Positions 8,261 through 16,209 of a DNA stretch of 64,000 bases are shown piece by piece. The notes below the pieces were generated by a model. The model saw only the letters and a program-made list of their open reading frames with translations, was not told where the DNA came from and searched no databases. A program made the position numbers and the translations under genes. The stretch is from RGZA01 sp964568585. Its GTDB lineage: Bacteria > Pseudomonadota > Alphaproteobacteria > UBA9219 > RGZA01. The stretch covers positions 1 to 64,000 of the forward strand of contig CAZMQI010000009.1 in NCBI GenBank assembly GCA_964568585.1, written 5' to 3'. Positions within the stretch are counted from its first letter, which is position 1. Each line of letters opens with the position of its first letter.

Positions 8261-8812
8261 ATGGCTAAGGTAGAAGCAAGATTAAAACAGCATTACGAAA
8301 AGGTTGTGCGTCCCGCATTGATCGAACGTTTCAAGTATGAAAACGTTATGGAAGTGCCGCGCATCGAAAAGATCGTAATCAACATGGGTGTTGGCGAAGG
8401 CGTGAACGACAATAAAAAAGTCACACAAGCTGCTGAAGAACTGACCCTTATCGCCGGTCAACGCGCGACCGTTACGCGTGCTAAGAAAGCAATCGCAACC
8501 TTCAAAACCCGCGCAAAATTGCCGATTGGTTGCAAGGTCACCTTGCGCCGCGCACATATGTATGAATTTCTGGACAGATTGGTAAACATGGCATTGCCAC
8601 GCGTACGCGACTTCCGCGGTATCCCAACCCGCAGCTTTGACGGCAACGGCAACTACGCTATGGGCCTTAAAGAACAATTGGTTTTCCCTGAAATCAATTA
8701 CGACAAGATGGGCGAAATTCGTGGCATGGACATTGTGTTCGTGACATCAGCTAAAACCGATGAAGAAGCACGAGCATTGCTCGAAGGTTTCTCCATGCCA
8801 TTTATGAAATAG
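8261..8812 (+). CDS. rplE: 50S ribosomal protein L5
   Basis: 183 residues. The stretches VPRIEKIVINMGVGEG, TRAKKAIATFKTR and YAMGLKEQLVFPEINYDKM identify L5, which binds 5S rRNA and contacts the P-site tRNA. AGGAG upstream supports the start. Normal spc order. Confidence 0.97.
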   Translation: MAKVEARLKQHYEKVVRPALIERFKYENVMEVPRIEKIVINMGVGEGVNDNKKVTQAAEELTLIAGQRATVTRAKKAIATFKTRAKLPIGCKVTLRRAHMYEFLDRLVNMALPRVRDFRGIPTRSFDGNGNYAMGLKEQLVFPEINYDKMGEIRGMDIVFVTSAKTDEEARALLEGFSMPFMK

Positions 8813-8830
8813 TTTGTAGGAGTAATAAGA

Positions 8831-9136
8831 ATGGCCAAAACGAGCGCTATTGAACGTAACAAAAAACGTGAACGCATGGTAAAGGGCGGCGCCGCAAAGC
8901 GTAAGGCTCTTAAGGCAATCTGCGCGAACCGCGAACTGCCGATTGAAGAACGTTTTGCTGCAACCATCAAACTTGCACAAATGCCACGTAATTCAAGCCG
9001 TACACGTGTTCACAATCGTTGCGAATTAACAGGTCGCCCACGCGCCTATTACCGCAAGTTCAAATTGTGCCGTATTAAATTTCGCGACTTAGCATCCATG
9101 GGAAGAATTCCTGGTTGCGTTAAGTCCAGCTGGTAA
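8831..9136 (+). CDS. rpsN: 30S ribosomal protein S14 (zinc-free type)
   Basis: 101 residues with MAKTSAIERNKKRERMV and the C-terminal RNRCELTGRPRAYYRKFKLCRIKFRDLASMGRIPGCVKSSW. The length and the lack of a CxxC pair before the core show the long zinc-independent form usual in Proteobacteria. Confidence 0.97.
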   Translation: MAKTSAIERNKKRERMVKGGAAKRKALKAICANRELPIEERFAATIKLAQMPRNSSRTRVHNRCELTGRPRAYYRKFKLCRIKFRDLASMGRIPGCVKSSW

Positions 9137-9155
9137 TGGAAGGAAAGTAAGCATC

Positions 9156-9554
9156 ATGACGATGACAGATCCAATCGGTGATATGCTCACCCGCATACGT
9201 AACGGACAGATGGCAAAACTGGCGACAGTTGAAAGCCCTGCATCCGTGTTTCGTAAGCACGTATTAGAAGTTTTGCAGCGCGAAGGTTACATTCGCACTT
9301 TCAGCGAAGAAGACCGTGGTAACGGTAAAGCTTCGTTGATTATTGAATTGAAGTATCACGAAGGTGAACCTGCTATCCGCCGTATCGACCGTGTGTCGAC
9401 ACCGGGTCGCCGCGTTTACGCTCGCATTAAAGATTTGCCACGCGTGTATAACGGTCTTGGCATTTCCATTTTATCAACACCGCAAGGTGTGATGTCGGAT
9501 AACGAAGCCAGAGCTGCCCATGTGGGTGGTGAAGTGCTTTGCCGCGTATTCTAA
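9156..9554 (+). CDS. rpsH: 30S ribosomal protein S8
   Basis: 132 residues (MTMTDPIGDMLTRIRNGQ...GLGISILSTPQGVMSDNEAR..GGEVLCRVF). The ATG at 9156 is preferred over the in-frame ATG at 9162 because AGGA at 9141-9144 is better spaced. Binds central-domain 16S rRNA; in E. coli it also regulates the spc operon. Confidence 0.97.
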   Translation: MTMTDPIGDMLTRIRNGQMAKLATVESPASVFRKHVLEVLQREGYIRTFSEEDRGNGKASLIIELKYHEGEPAIRRIDRVSTPGRRVYARIKDLPRVYNGLGISILSTPQGVMSDNEARAAHVGGEVLCRVF

Positions 9555-9578
9555 TTTTAGGTTGAACGGGGAAGTAAC

Positions 9579-10112
9579 ATGTCACGCGTAGGTCAAAAAC
9601 CAGTAGCATTACCGTCAGGTGTGACGGCAGATATCAAAGGACAAGCTGTTGCCGTAAAAGGCAAGCTCGGCACGCTCAACATCACCGTTGATAGCGATGT
9701 GGAAGTGAAGCTTGTGGATGGCAAGGTTGTCCTTGCTCCGCGCGATGAGTCACGCCAAACCCGTATGATTTGGGCAACATCACGCAATTTGCTCGCGTCG
9801 ATGGTTGAAGGCGTTTCAAACGGTTTCAAGAAAATCCTCGAAATCGAAGGCGTTGGTTTCAAGGCCGCAGTACAAGGTAAGGATTTGGTGTTGAACCTTG
9901 GATTCAGCCACGAAATCCGTTTCCCAATTCCAGAAGGCATCGCAATCAAGGCTGAAAAGCCAACCTTGCTTTCCATCACCGGAATTGACAAGCAACGCGT
10001 TGGCCAAGTTGCTGCGGTTATCCGCGGTTACAAGCGTCCAGAGCCTTACAAAGGCAAAGGCATCCGCTACCAAGGCGAAAAGATTCAGCGTAAAGAAGGC
10101 AAGAAGAAGTAA
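9579..10112 (+). CDS. rplF: 50S ribosomal protein L6
   Basis: 177 residues, normal. MSRVGQKPVALPSGV at the start and the C-terminal signature RPEPYKGKGIRYQGEKIQRKEGKKK are diagnostic. It lies near the sarcin-ricin loop. A small hairpin follows in the 59-base gap before rplR. Confidence 0.97.
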   Translation: MSRVGQKPVALPSGVTADIKGQAVAVKGKLGTLNITVDSDVEVKLVDGKVVLAPRDESRQTRMIWATSRNLLASMVEGVSNGFKKILEIEGVGFKAAVQGKDLVLNLGFSHEIRFPIPEGIAIKAEKPTLLSITGIDKQRVGQVAAVIRGYKRPEPYKGKGIRYQGEKIQRKEGKKK

Positions 10113-10122
10113 TTAGATAAGC

Positions 10123-10144
10123 GCGCTGTGCAAAAACATAGCGC
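10123..10144 (+). other. Small hairpin between rplF and rplR
   Basis: GCGCTGTG (10123-10130) pairs with CATAGCGC (10137-10144) with one G-U pair around a CAAAAA loop. It has no T-tract, so termination is unlikely. It lies in one of the few spc intergenic gaps long enough to hold structure. A role in RNA processing or translational tuning is only a guess. Confidence 0.4.
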
Positions 10145-10171
10145 AACAAAAGAAAGTTTAGGAGCTACCCA

Positions 10172-10543
10172 ATGTTGACTAACAAAGATAGATTTGCCCG
10201 TCGTAAGCAGCGCGTTCGTACGCGCCTTGCACGTTTGACCGAGACCGGAAAAGGCCGTTTGCGCCTATCGATTTTCCGTTCCAGCAAGCACATGTTCGCG
10301 CAGATCATTGATGACACCAAAGACGTGACCGTCGCTATGGCTTCGACCATGGACAAGGATTTACGCAAGTCATTGAAGACCACTGCAAACAAAGATGCAG
10401 CGGTTGCAGTTGGCAAGTTGCTCGCTGAGCGCGCGATTAAAGCTGGCGTTAAACAAGTTGCATTTGATCGTGCTGGTTACCTTTATCACGGCCGCGTAAA
10501 AGCGCTCGCTGAAGGTGCTCGTGCGGGCGGATTAGAATTCTAA
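10172..10543 (+). CDS. rplR: 50S ribosomal protein L18
   Basis: 123 residues, with FARRKQRVRTRL, RLSIFRSSKHMFAQIIDD and VAFDRAGYLYHGRVKALAEGAREGGLEF-like C-terminal residues. It binds 5S rRNA with L5. AGGAGC lies 7 bases before the ATG. Confidence 0.97.
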   Translation: MLTNKDRFARRKQRVRTRLARLTETGKGRLRLSIFRSSKHMFAQIIDDTKDVTVAMASTMDKDLRKSLKTTANKDAAVAVGKLLAERAIKAGVKQVAFDRAGYLYHGRVKALAEGARAGGLEF

Positions 10544-10580
10544 TTTTTGAACATTTAGGTTTTGAACAGAGGGTAATTTA

Positions 10581-11198
10581 ATGGCGCAACGTCCTAAAAA
10601 ACAAGAAGACGACAAACGTTCGGATAACCGTGGTGGCGGCGATCAAGGCGAAAACCCGTTTATCGAAAAACTGGTTGCTGTAAACCGCGTTGCTAAAGTG
10701 GTAAAGGGCGGTAAGCGTTTTGGTTTTGCTGCATTGATGGTCATTGGCGATCAAAAAGGCCGCATCGGTTTTGCTCACGCAAAAGCACGCGAAGTTCCCG
10801 ATGCTGTTAAGAAGGCAACCGAAGCTGCTAAGCGCAACATGATCCGCATCCCACTTCGCGAAGGTCGTACTATCCATCACGATGTATACGGTCACTTCGG
10901 CGCAGGTAAGGTTGTGCTTCGTACAGCTCCTCCCGGTACCGGTATCATTTCCGGCGGTCCAATGCGTGCAGTATTCGAAGTGCTCGGCGTACAAGACGTT
11001 ATTTCAAAGTCGGTTGGCTCATCCAATCCGCACAACATGATTCTTGCAACTCTGGAAGCGCTGAAATCAACCGTCAGCCCACGTCAAGTTGCAAACCGTC
11101 GCAACAAGAAGGTCAGCGACATTGTTGGTAAGCAAAAAGAATATGGCGGCAAACTTGATGCAGAAGCTGCAACAAAAGAATCCGCTAAAGAGGAGTAG
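10581..11198 (+). CDS. rpsE: 30S ribosomal protein S5
   Basis: 205 residues: an N-terminal charged extension (about 25 residues), the dsRBD-like LVAVNRVAKVVKGGKRFGFAALMVIGD, and PPGTGIISGGPMRAVFEVLGVQDVISKSVGSSNPHNMI. It contributes to decoding fidelity. Its stop is only 3 bases from the rplO start, leaving no room for rpmD, which normally lies here. Confidence 0.97.
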   Translation: MAQRPKKQEDDKRSDNRGGGDQGENPFIEKLVAVNRVAKVVKGGKRFGFAALMVIGDQKGRIGFAHAKAREVPDAVKKATEAAKRNMIRIPLREGRTIHHDVYGHFGAGKVVLRTAPPGTGIISGGPMRAVFEVLGVQDVISKSVGSSNPHNMILATLEALKSTVSPRQVANRRNKKVSDIVGKQKEYGGKLDAEAATKESAKEE

Positions 11199-11201
11199 AC
11201 T

Positions 11202-11678
11202 ATGAAACTGAACGAAATTCGCGATAACAAGGGTGCACGTAAACGCCCGATGATTGTTGGCCGTGGTATCGGTTCTGCACAAGGCAAGACATCCGGTCGC
11301 GGTGTTAAGGGGCAAAAGGCGCGTACCGGCGTTCGCTTGAAAGCGTTCGAAGGTGGTCAGATGCCATTGTACCGCCGTATGCCAAAGCGTGGATTCAATA
11401 ATCCAAACGCGGTGCAATACGCCGTGATGAATATTGGCGCTCTGCAAACAGCGATTGATGCTGGCCGTTTGAAAGCAAACGAACCCATCACCCAAGAAAT
11501 GATGATTGTTGCTGGCGTAGTAAGCAATGCAAAGGGCGGCGTTAGCCTTCTGGCTAAGGGCGTTCTCAAGACCAAGATCAATGTGGTTGTTGCCAGAGCT
11601 TCAAAATCAGCTGTAGCTGCTGTTGAAAAACTTGGCGGTAAAGTGACCATCGCTGGCACCGAAGCGGCTGCTGCTTAA
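11202..11678 (+). CDS. rplO: 50S ribosomal protein L15
   Basis: 158 residues. MKLNEIRDNKGARKRPMIVGRGIGSAQGKTSGRGVKGQKAR is the Gly/Arg-rich N-terminus of L15; a regular C-terminal domain follows. GAGGAGTAGACT upstream supplies the SD within the end of rpsE. A strong terminator-like hairpin follows, so the ribosomal transcript may end or be attenuated here. Confidence 0.97.
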   Translation: MKLNEIRDNKGARKRPMIVGRGIGSAQGKTSGRGVKGQKARTGVRLKAFEGGQMPLYRRMPKRGFNNPNAVQYAVMNIGALQTAIDAGRLKANEPITQEMMIVAGVVSNAKGGVSLLAKGVLKTKINVVVARASKSAVAAVEKLGGKVTIAGTEAAAA

Positions 11679-11719
11679 GGCGTCGTCTTACGCACTGCAC
11701 AAATATCATACGATTATGG

Positions 11720-11759
11720 AATACCGGCGCACGTGTTTTTAAACACTGGCCGGTATTTT
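11720..11759 (+). terminator. Probable rho-independent terminator or attenuator between rplO and secY
   Basis: AATACCGGC (11720-11728) pairs with GCCGGTATT (11749-11757), and inside it GTGTTT (11733-11738) pairs with AAACAC (11741-11746). The outer stem ends in TTTT. This is the strongest terminator-like structure in the ribosomal block and separates secY-adk from the r-protein genes. Confidence 0.6.
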
Positions 11760-11762
11760 CAT

Positions 11763-11791
11763 TTGGACTATATGACATTATCACTGTAAAT
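11763..11791 (+). promoter_or_regulatory. Candidate promoter of secY-adk
   Basis: TTGGAC (11763-11768), 17-base spacer, GTAAAT (11786-11791); TGTAAA with a 16-base spacer is an alternative. It lies directly after the terminator-like hairpin and about 38 bases before the secY ATG, which is why it is worth noting. The -10 match is only moderate. Confidence 0.35.
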
Positions 11792-11828
11792 TTCTGTCCA
11801 CTTCATAACTTTCACATCCGAGGAACGC

Positions 11829-13178
11829 ATGGCCTCCGCCGCAGAGCAACTAGCCTCTAACATCAATCTTGGTACCTTTGGCAAAGCGACCGAACTGAAG
11901 CAACGCATCATGTTCACTTTGCTTGCGCTGATTGTATACCGTCTTGGAACCTATATTCCTGTTCCTGGCATCGACCCCGTTGTCTTGGAAGAATTCTTCC
12001 AACAGCAATCGCGTGGCGTACTGGGCATGGTCGATATCTTCGCTGGCGGCGCGCTTAGCCGTATGACCATCTTCGCGCTCAGCATTATGCCGTATATTTC
12101 ATCTTCGATCATCGTGCAGTTGATGACCGCAGTGCTTCCGCAACTGGAAGCAATGAAGAAGGAAGGCGAAGCTGGTCGTGCCAAGCTGAACCAATACACG
12201 CGCTACCTCACGGTTATCCTTGCGCTTATCCAGTCTTATGCATTGGCAACCGGTCTTGAACATATGATGGGGCCATCAGGTCCTGCTGTGATTGAAGCCG
12301 GATTATTCTTCCGCATTACCACAACCGTCACGCTGACTGCAGGAACCATGTTCCTGATGTGGCTTGGCGAGCAAATCACCAGTCGTGGCATTGGTAACGG
12401 CACATCGCTGATTATCTTCTCAAGCATCGTTGCCAGTATCCCGTTATCCATTGCCAACGCATTGGAATTGGGCCGCACGGGTGCTCTATCTGCCGGTGTC
12501 ATCATCTTGCTTATCGGTATCATTCTTGCGGTGATTTACTTTGTGGTGTTCATGGAACGCGCACAACGCCGCGTTTTGGTGCAATATCCAAAACGTCAAG
12601 TCGGCAATAAGGTGTATGGCGGGGAGGCAAGCCATTTGCCACTCAAGCTGAATTCCTCTGGGGTTATTCCGGCGATTTTCTCTTCGTCGCTCTTGCTCTT
12701 GCCGCTTACAGCTATCGGCTTTTTGGGCGCAGACGCTTCATCACCTTGGGCTCAATGGATTTCGCAGCATCTTGGTCATGGCAGCCCGCTGTTCATGTTT
12801 CTTTATGCGGCGCTCATCATCTTCTTCAGCTTTTTCTACACAGCGGTTGTATTCAACCCGAAAGATACCGCTGATAATCTGAAGAAATATGGTGGTTTCA
12901 TCCCTGGTATTCGTCCTGGCAACAACACTGCTGATTATCTGGATCACATCCTTACCCGTTTGACGGTATTGGGCGCGGTGTACATGGCGATTGTGTGCTT
13001 GCTGCCAGAATTTCTCACTGCAGAGTTTTCAATCCCGTTTTACTTCGGCGGCACCAGCCTGTTGATTGTTGTGTCGGTGACCATGGATACGGTTGCGCGC
13101 ATTCAATCACAACTTCTGGCACACCAGTATGAAGGCCTAATCAAGAAAGCAAATCTTAAAGGAAAACGTGACCGATGA
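11829..13178 (+). CDS. secY: Protein translocase subunit SecY
   Basis: 449 residues, the pore subunit of the SecYEG channel in the inner membrane. About ten transmembrane helices can be read, with the plug-region GMVDIFAGGALSRMTIFALSIMPYISSSIIVQLM and the loop IPVPGID. GAGGAACGC precedes the ATG. It overlaps adk by 4 bases (ATGA), so the pair is coupled. It probably uses its own promoter downstream of the rplO hairpin. Confidence 0.98.
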   Translation: MASAAEQLASNINLGTFGKATELKQRIMFTLLALIVYRLGTYIPVPGIDPVVLEEFFQQQSRGVLGMVDIFAGGALSRMTIFALSIMPYISSSIIVQLMTAVLPQLEAMKKEGEAGRAKLNQYTRYLTVILALIQSYALATGLEHMMGPSGPAVIEAGLFFRITTTVTLTAGTMFLMWLGEQITSRGIGNGTSLIIFSSIVASIPLSIANALELGRTGALSAGVIILLIGIILAVIYFVVFMERAQRRVLVQYPKRQVGNKVYGGEASHLPLKLNSSGVIPAIFSSSLLLLPLTAIGFLGADASSPWAQWISQHLGHGSPLFMFLYAALIIFFSFFYTAVVFNPKDTADNLKKYGGFIPGIRPGNNTADYLDHILTRLTVLGAVYMAIVCLLPEFLTAEFSIPFYFGGTSLLIVVSVTMDTVARIQSQLLAHQYEGLIKKANLKGKRDR

Positions 13179-13840
13179 GCGCATCTGCTGAACCGATTAT
13201 TCTACTTGGACCCCCAGGCGCTGGTAAAGGCACACAGGCCCGCCGTTTAGAAGAACAGTATGGACTTGTGCAGCTTTCAACGGGCGATGTATTACGCGCT
13301 GCTGTAAAAGCAGGAACATCACTTGGCCGCGAAGCCAAAACCTATATGGATGCAGGTAAGCTTGTTCCGGATGATTTAATTATCCGGCTCATTGAAGAAT
13401 GGATGCAAAAGCCTGAAGCCAAAAAAGGATTCATTTTGGACGGTTTCCCGCGCACCGTGCCGCAAGCCAAAGCACTGGATGCCATGCTGCAAAAACGCAG
13501 CATGAAATTAAAGGCCGTTGTGGAAATGAAGGTTGATGATGCTGCATTGGTAAAACGCGTATCAGGCCGTTTCACATGTGCTAAATGCGGTGAAGGCTAT
13601 CACGACAGCTTCAAGCCACTGAAAAAAGCCGGTGAATGCGATAAGTGCCATAGCAAGGAATTTGTCCGCCGCCCTGATGATAATGCGGATACGATGAAGA
13701 CGCGTTTGGAAGCATACCATGCACAAACGGCGCCCATCATCCCTTACTACCGCGACCAAGGTATCTTGGTGCATGTGGACGGTATGGGCGAGATGGATGA
13801 TGTCTATGCCGAGATTAAAAGCGTTCTAAAACTCGCTTAG
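13175..13840 (+). CDS. adk: Adenylate kinase, zinc-LID form
   Basis: 221 residues; converts ATP and AMP to two ADP in the cytoplasm. P-loop GPPGAGKGT at 12-20, AMP-site STGDVLRAAV and DGFPRT. The LID carries four cysteines (C135, C138, C155, C158: CAKC..CDKC), so it should bind a structural zinc. The adk gene normally precedes rpsM in Alphaproteobacteria; here an inserted block follows. Its TAG overlaps the stop of the convergent MFS gene by 4 bases. Confidence 0.98.
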   Translation: MSASAEPIILLGPPGAGKGTQARRLEEQYGLVQLSTGDVLRAAVKAGTSLGREAKTYMDAGKLVPDDLIIRLIEEWMQKPEAKKGFILDGFPRTVPQAKALDAMLQKRSMKLKAVVEMKVDDAALVKRVSGRFTCAKCGEGYHDSFKPLKKAGECDKCHSKEFVRRPDDNADTMKTRLEAYHAQTAPIIPYYRDQGILVHVDGMGEMDDVYAEIKSVLKLA

Positions 13841-15093
13841 TTTTTCTTCTCTTCTTCCAGATATTCCAGCGATTTGCCGAATGTTTCCGGCAATTGGGAT
13901 AGCGCAATCAGCGGCAAAATATAACCCGCTGCGCCCACAATCATCACCGCATCCAATAACGGCATGTGATTTTTTAGGGCGCTGAGCGCCATGGTCATTG
14001 GTACAACCGATGCCCGTGCAAAGTTTGGAACAGCCGTTGCAACCGTTGCACGGAGGTTGGTTCCAAAACTTTCGGCAGAAATCATGGTCATCAATACCCA
14101 TCCGCCTGCACCAAAGGCCATGAAGCCGTAAATCAGTTTTACATCCAGATCGGAAAGCGGGCGCGGCAAGAATAATAATGCCAATGAGCCAACAACGGAG
14201 ATTAAAACAAACAGCGCAAATACGGGGCGCCGCCGTTTAACAATCTGGCATAATAAGATGCTGCAAAAATCGCCAAGCGGCAGTGCGATGTTGCAATAGA
14301 CCATGAGAATAGCAGTTGCGATAATCGGCAGACCTGCACCCGGCAGAATTTCCTGCGAAAAAGTCATGAGGATTCCCAGCACGAACCATGTGGGAAGGCC
14401 CAGCATCATGCACCAGAAGAAACGCATGAAGCGTTCACGCGATGTAAACAGCATGCGGATATCACCTTTATTCGGGCAATGTGCGACGTTCTTGAAAATA
14501 TCCGATTCCATGATTTTCATACGGAACAAGAGCAACACCAAGCCCATGCCACCGCCAATCATATAGCACGTACGCCATTCAAACACTTGTGCGGTAACGC
14601 CAGCAAACAATGCGCCCGTAACACCCAACGCCACCATGAAGCCAACGCCAAGCCCGCGTTTTTCTTTGGAGAGAATCTCGGAAATCAATGTCGCACCAAG
14701 ACCCAGTTCGCCCGATAGCCCAAAGCCAGAAAGGAAACGGAAAATAGCAAAACTTTCAACATTGGTAACAAAGCCGTTGGCGAGTGTTGCCAATGAATAG
14801 GTAAGAATAGAAATGAACATCACGCGTGTTCGGCCCAATTTATCGCCCAAGACACCAAATACCAACCCGCCGATCAGCATGCCGACCATTTGTAAATTCA
14901 AGAGCAGAATACCGATATCCATTTGTTTATCTGCTGGGATGCCAAGGTCTTTAAGGGCAATCACTCGGCTCGCAGCAAAGACCCAGATATCGTAAACGTC
15001 GACAAAATAGCCGAGCGTCGTGACTAAAATCGTCATCATGATAAACGAGTTCTTTTTTTGAATTGCAGTGTTTTCCATGGATTGCGCGGTCAT
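13837..15093 (-). CDS. Major facilitator superfamily transporter
   Basis: About 418 residues from the ATG at 15093; a TTG at 15123 is possible but has no better SD. Roughly 12 hydrophobic segments, the TM1 motif GYFVDVYDIWVF and the loop 2-3 motif GVLGDKLGRTRVM place it in MFS, resembling the metabolite:H+ symporter and sugar-porter branches. The substrate cannot be told. It is on the opposite strand to everything around it and ends inside adk, so it entered the ribosomal locus separately from the forward signalling genes. Confidence 0.85.
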   Translation of the reverse strand: MTAQSMENTAIQKKNSFIMMTILVTTLGYFVDVYDIWVFAASRVIALKDLGIPADKQMDIGILLLNLQMVGMLIGGLVFGVLGDKLGRTRVMFISILTYSLATLANGFVTNVESFAIFRFLSGFGLSGELGLGATLISEILSKEKRGLGVGFMVALGVTGALFAGVTAQVFEWRTCYMIGGGMGLVLLLFRMKIMESDIFKNVAHCPNKGDIRMLFTSRERFMRFFWCMMLGLPTWFVLGILMTFSQEILPGAGLPIIATAILMVYCNIALPLGDFCSILLCQIVKRRRPVFALFVLISVVGSLALLFLPRPLSDLDVKLIYGFMAFGAGGWVLMTMISAESFGTNLRATVATAVPNFARASVVPMTMALSALKNHMPLLDAVMIVGAAGYILPLIALSQLPETFGKSLEYLEEEKKN

Positions 15094-15262
15094 AATTAAA
15101 GTGAAACGAAATGGCGAAGACAACTAAAGGGGTCATAAGCATTAACAGTCCGGTAATAGAAGGCTGTCCTTAACCGCATGTCAATCCTTTCATGGCATGA
15201 ATATGTAGTATTCATAAGAGTTTTTCTTCATGTGCATCCCATCCGTTTGAGGAATTTTCGCC

Positions 15263-15685
15263 GTGCCGGAACCACAACTAAAAATATTGATTGCTGACGA
15301 CCACTTTCTAATCCGGCAATTCGTGAAACGCACCTTGATGGACTCGGGCATGGAAAATGTCGAGCTGGTCAATGATGGAAACGAAGCTGTTGATGCCATC
15401 AATGTATCGATTGAAAAAAAGGATTTATACGACATCGTGTTCCTTGACTGGAATATGCCAGTCATGGCGGGCATTGATGTGCTGGCCTATATCCGTGCCA
15501 AGCCTGAATACCAGAACTCCGCCGTTGTGATGTTCACCGCTGAATCCGAAAAGCAGAATATCATGAAGGCCATCAAGATGGGCGCGACATCCTATATCCT
15601 GAAGCCAATCGCACCGATGGAACTCAATAAAAAAATTCGCGAGATTATGGACTGGCTTCAAGGTCGCCGGCTAGCAAAAGTATAG
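15263..15685 (+). CDS. CheY-like single-domain response regulator
   Basis: 140 residues from GTG 15263, chosen because GAGGAA is 7 bases upstream. Only a receiver domain is present: acidic pair D12-D13, phosphoacceptor D62 in FLDWNMPVMAG, T92 and K114. With no output domain it should act by protein-protein contact, like CheY. The CheX-like gene (9 bases later) and the HPt kinase gene follow in the same direction and are its likely phosphatase and phosphodonor. A chemotaxis CheY is encoded separately at 55709, so this is a different circuit. Confidence 0.9.
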   Translation: MPEPQLKILIADDHFLIRQFVKRTLMDSGMENVELVNDGNEAVDAINVSIEKKDLYDIVFLDWNMPVMAGIDVLAYIRAKPEYQNSAVVMFTAESEKQNIMKAIKMGATSYILKPIAPMELNKKIREIMDWLQGRRLAKV

Positions 15686-15693
15686 GAGCGGTT

Positions 15694-16206
15694 ATGGCAC
15701 CAACATCCTCCTCCAAGCCGCTCGCTCTCGCATTAGGTGATCAGCTGGCGCAGGATTTCTCGCGCGCAGTGAGTGATGCATTCAACAAGACATTCGGTAT
15801 CGAGGTGGGGATTGGCCGTTATTCCATAGGCGATGGCACGGTGAATCTAACCGGTGATTTATCTGGTGTGGTCGGTTTTGTTCAGGAAAAACTCGAAGGA
15901 ACCCTTACAGCTTGCTTCAACGTCAAGACCATTCGCGCGATTTTGCCACGTTTATTGGGTGATGAGATTGAAGTGACGCAAGCGGTAGCAATGGATGCGG
16001 TTGGCGAGATTACCAACATGATCTTTGGCCAGATCAAGACCGAATTGAACAAGCGTGGTCATAATGTGCGCTTTGGTATGCCAAGTGTGATTAGCGGCGA
16101 TGGGCATTTTATCTCGCAGCTTCATCAAGGCCGCTACATGATTATGAATTTCGAAGTCGAAGGTGGCGCTATTCAAATCCATATCGCGCTGCATCACGGA
16201 GCCTAA
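15694..16206 (+). CDS. CheX/CheC-like CheY-P phosphatase domain protein
   Basis: 170 residues. The stretch DAVGEITNMIFGQIKTELN carries the ExxN motif (E105, N108) of the CheC/CheX/FliY phosphatase family, which hydrolyses the aspartyl phosphate of CheY-type receivers. A single copy of the motif, as in CheX, is visible. It lies 9 bases after the receiver gene and 3 bases before the kinase gene, so the three probably form one phosphorelay unit. Family assignment is from motif and context only. Confidence 0.75.
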   Translation: MAPTSSSKPLALALGDQLAQDFSRAVSDAFNKTFGIEVGIGRYSIGDGTVNLTGDLSGVVGFVQEKLEGTLTACFNVKTIRAILPRLLGDEIEVTQAVAMDAVGEITNMIFGQIKTELNKRGHNVRFGMPSVISGDGHFISQLHQGRYMIMNFEVEGGAIQIHIALHHGA

Positions 16207-16209
16207 CCG

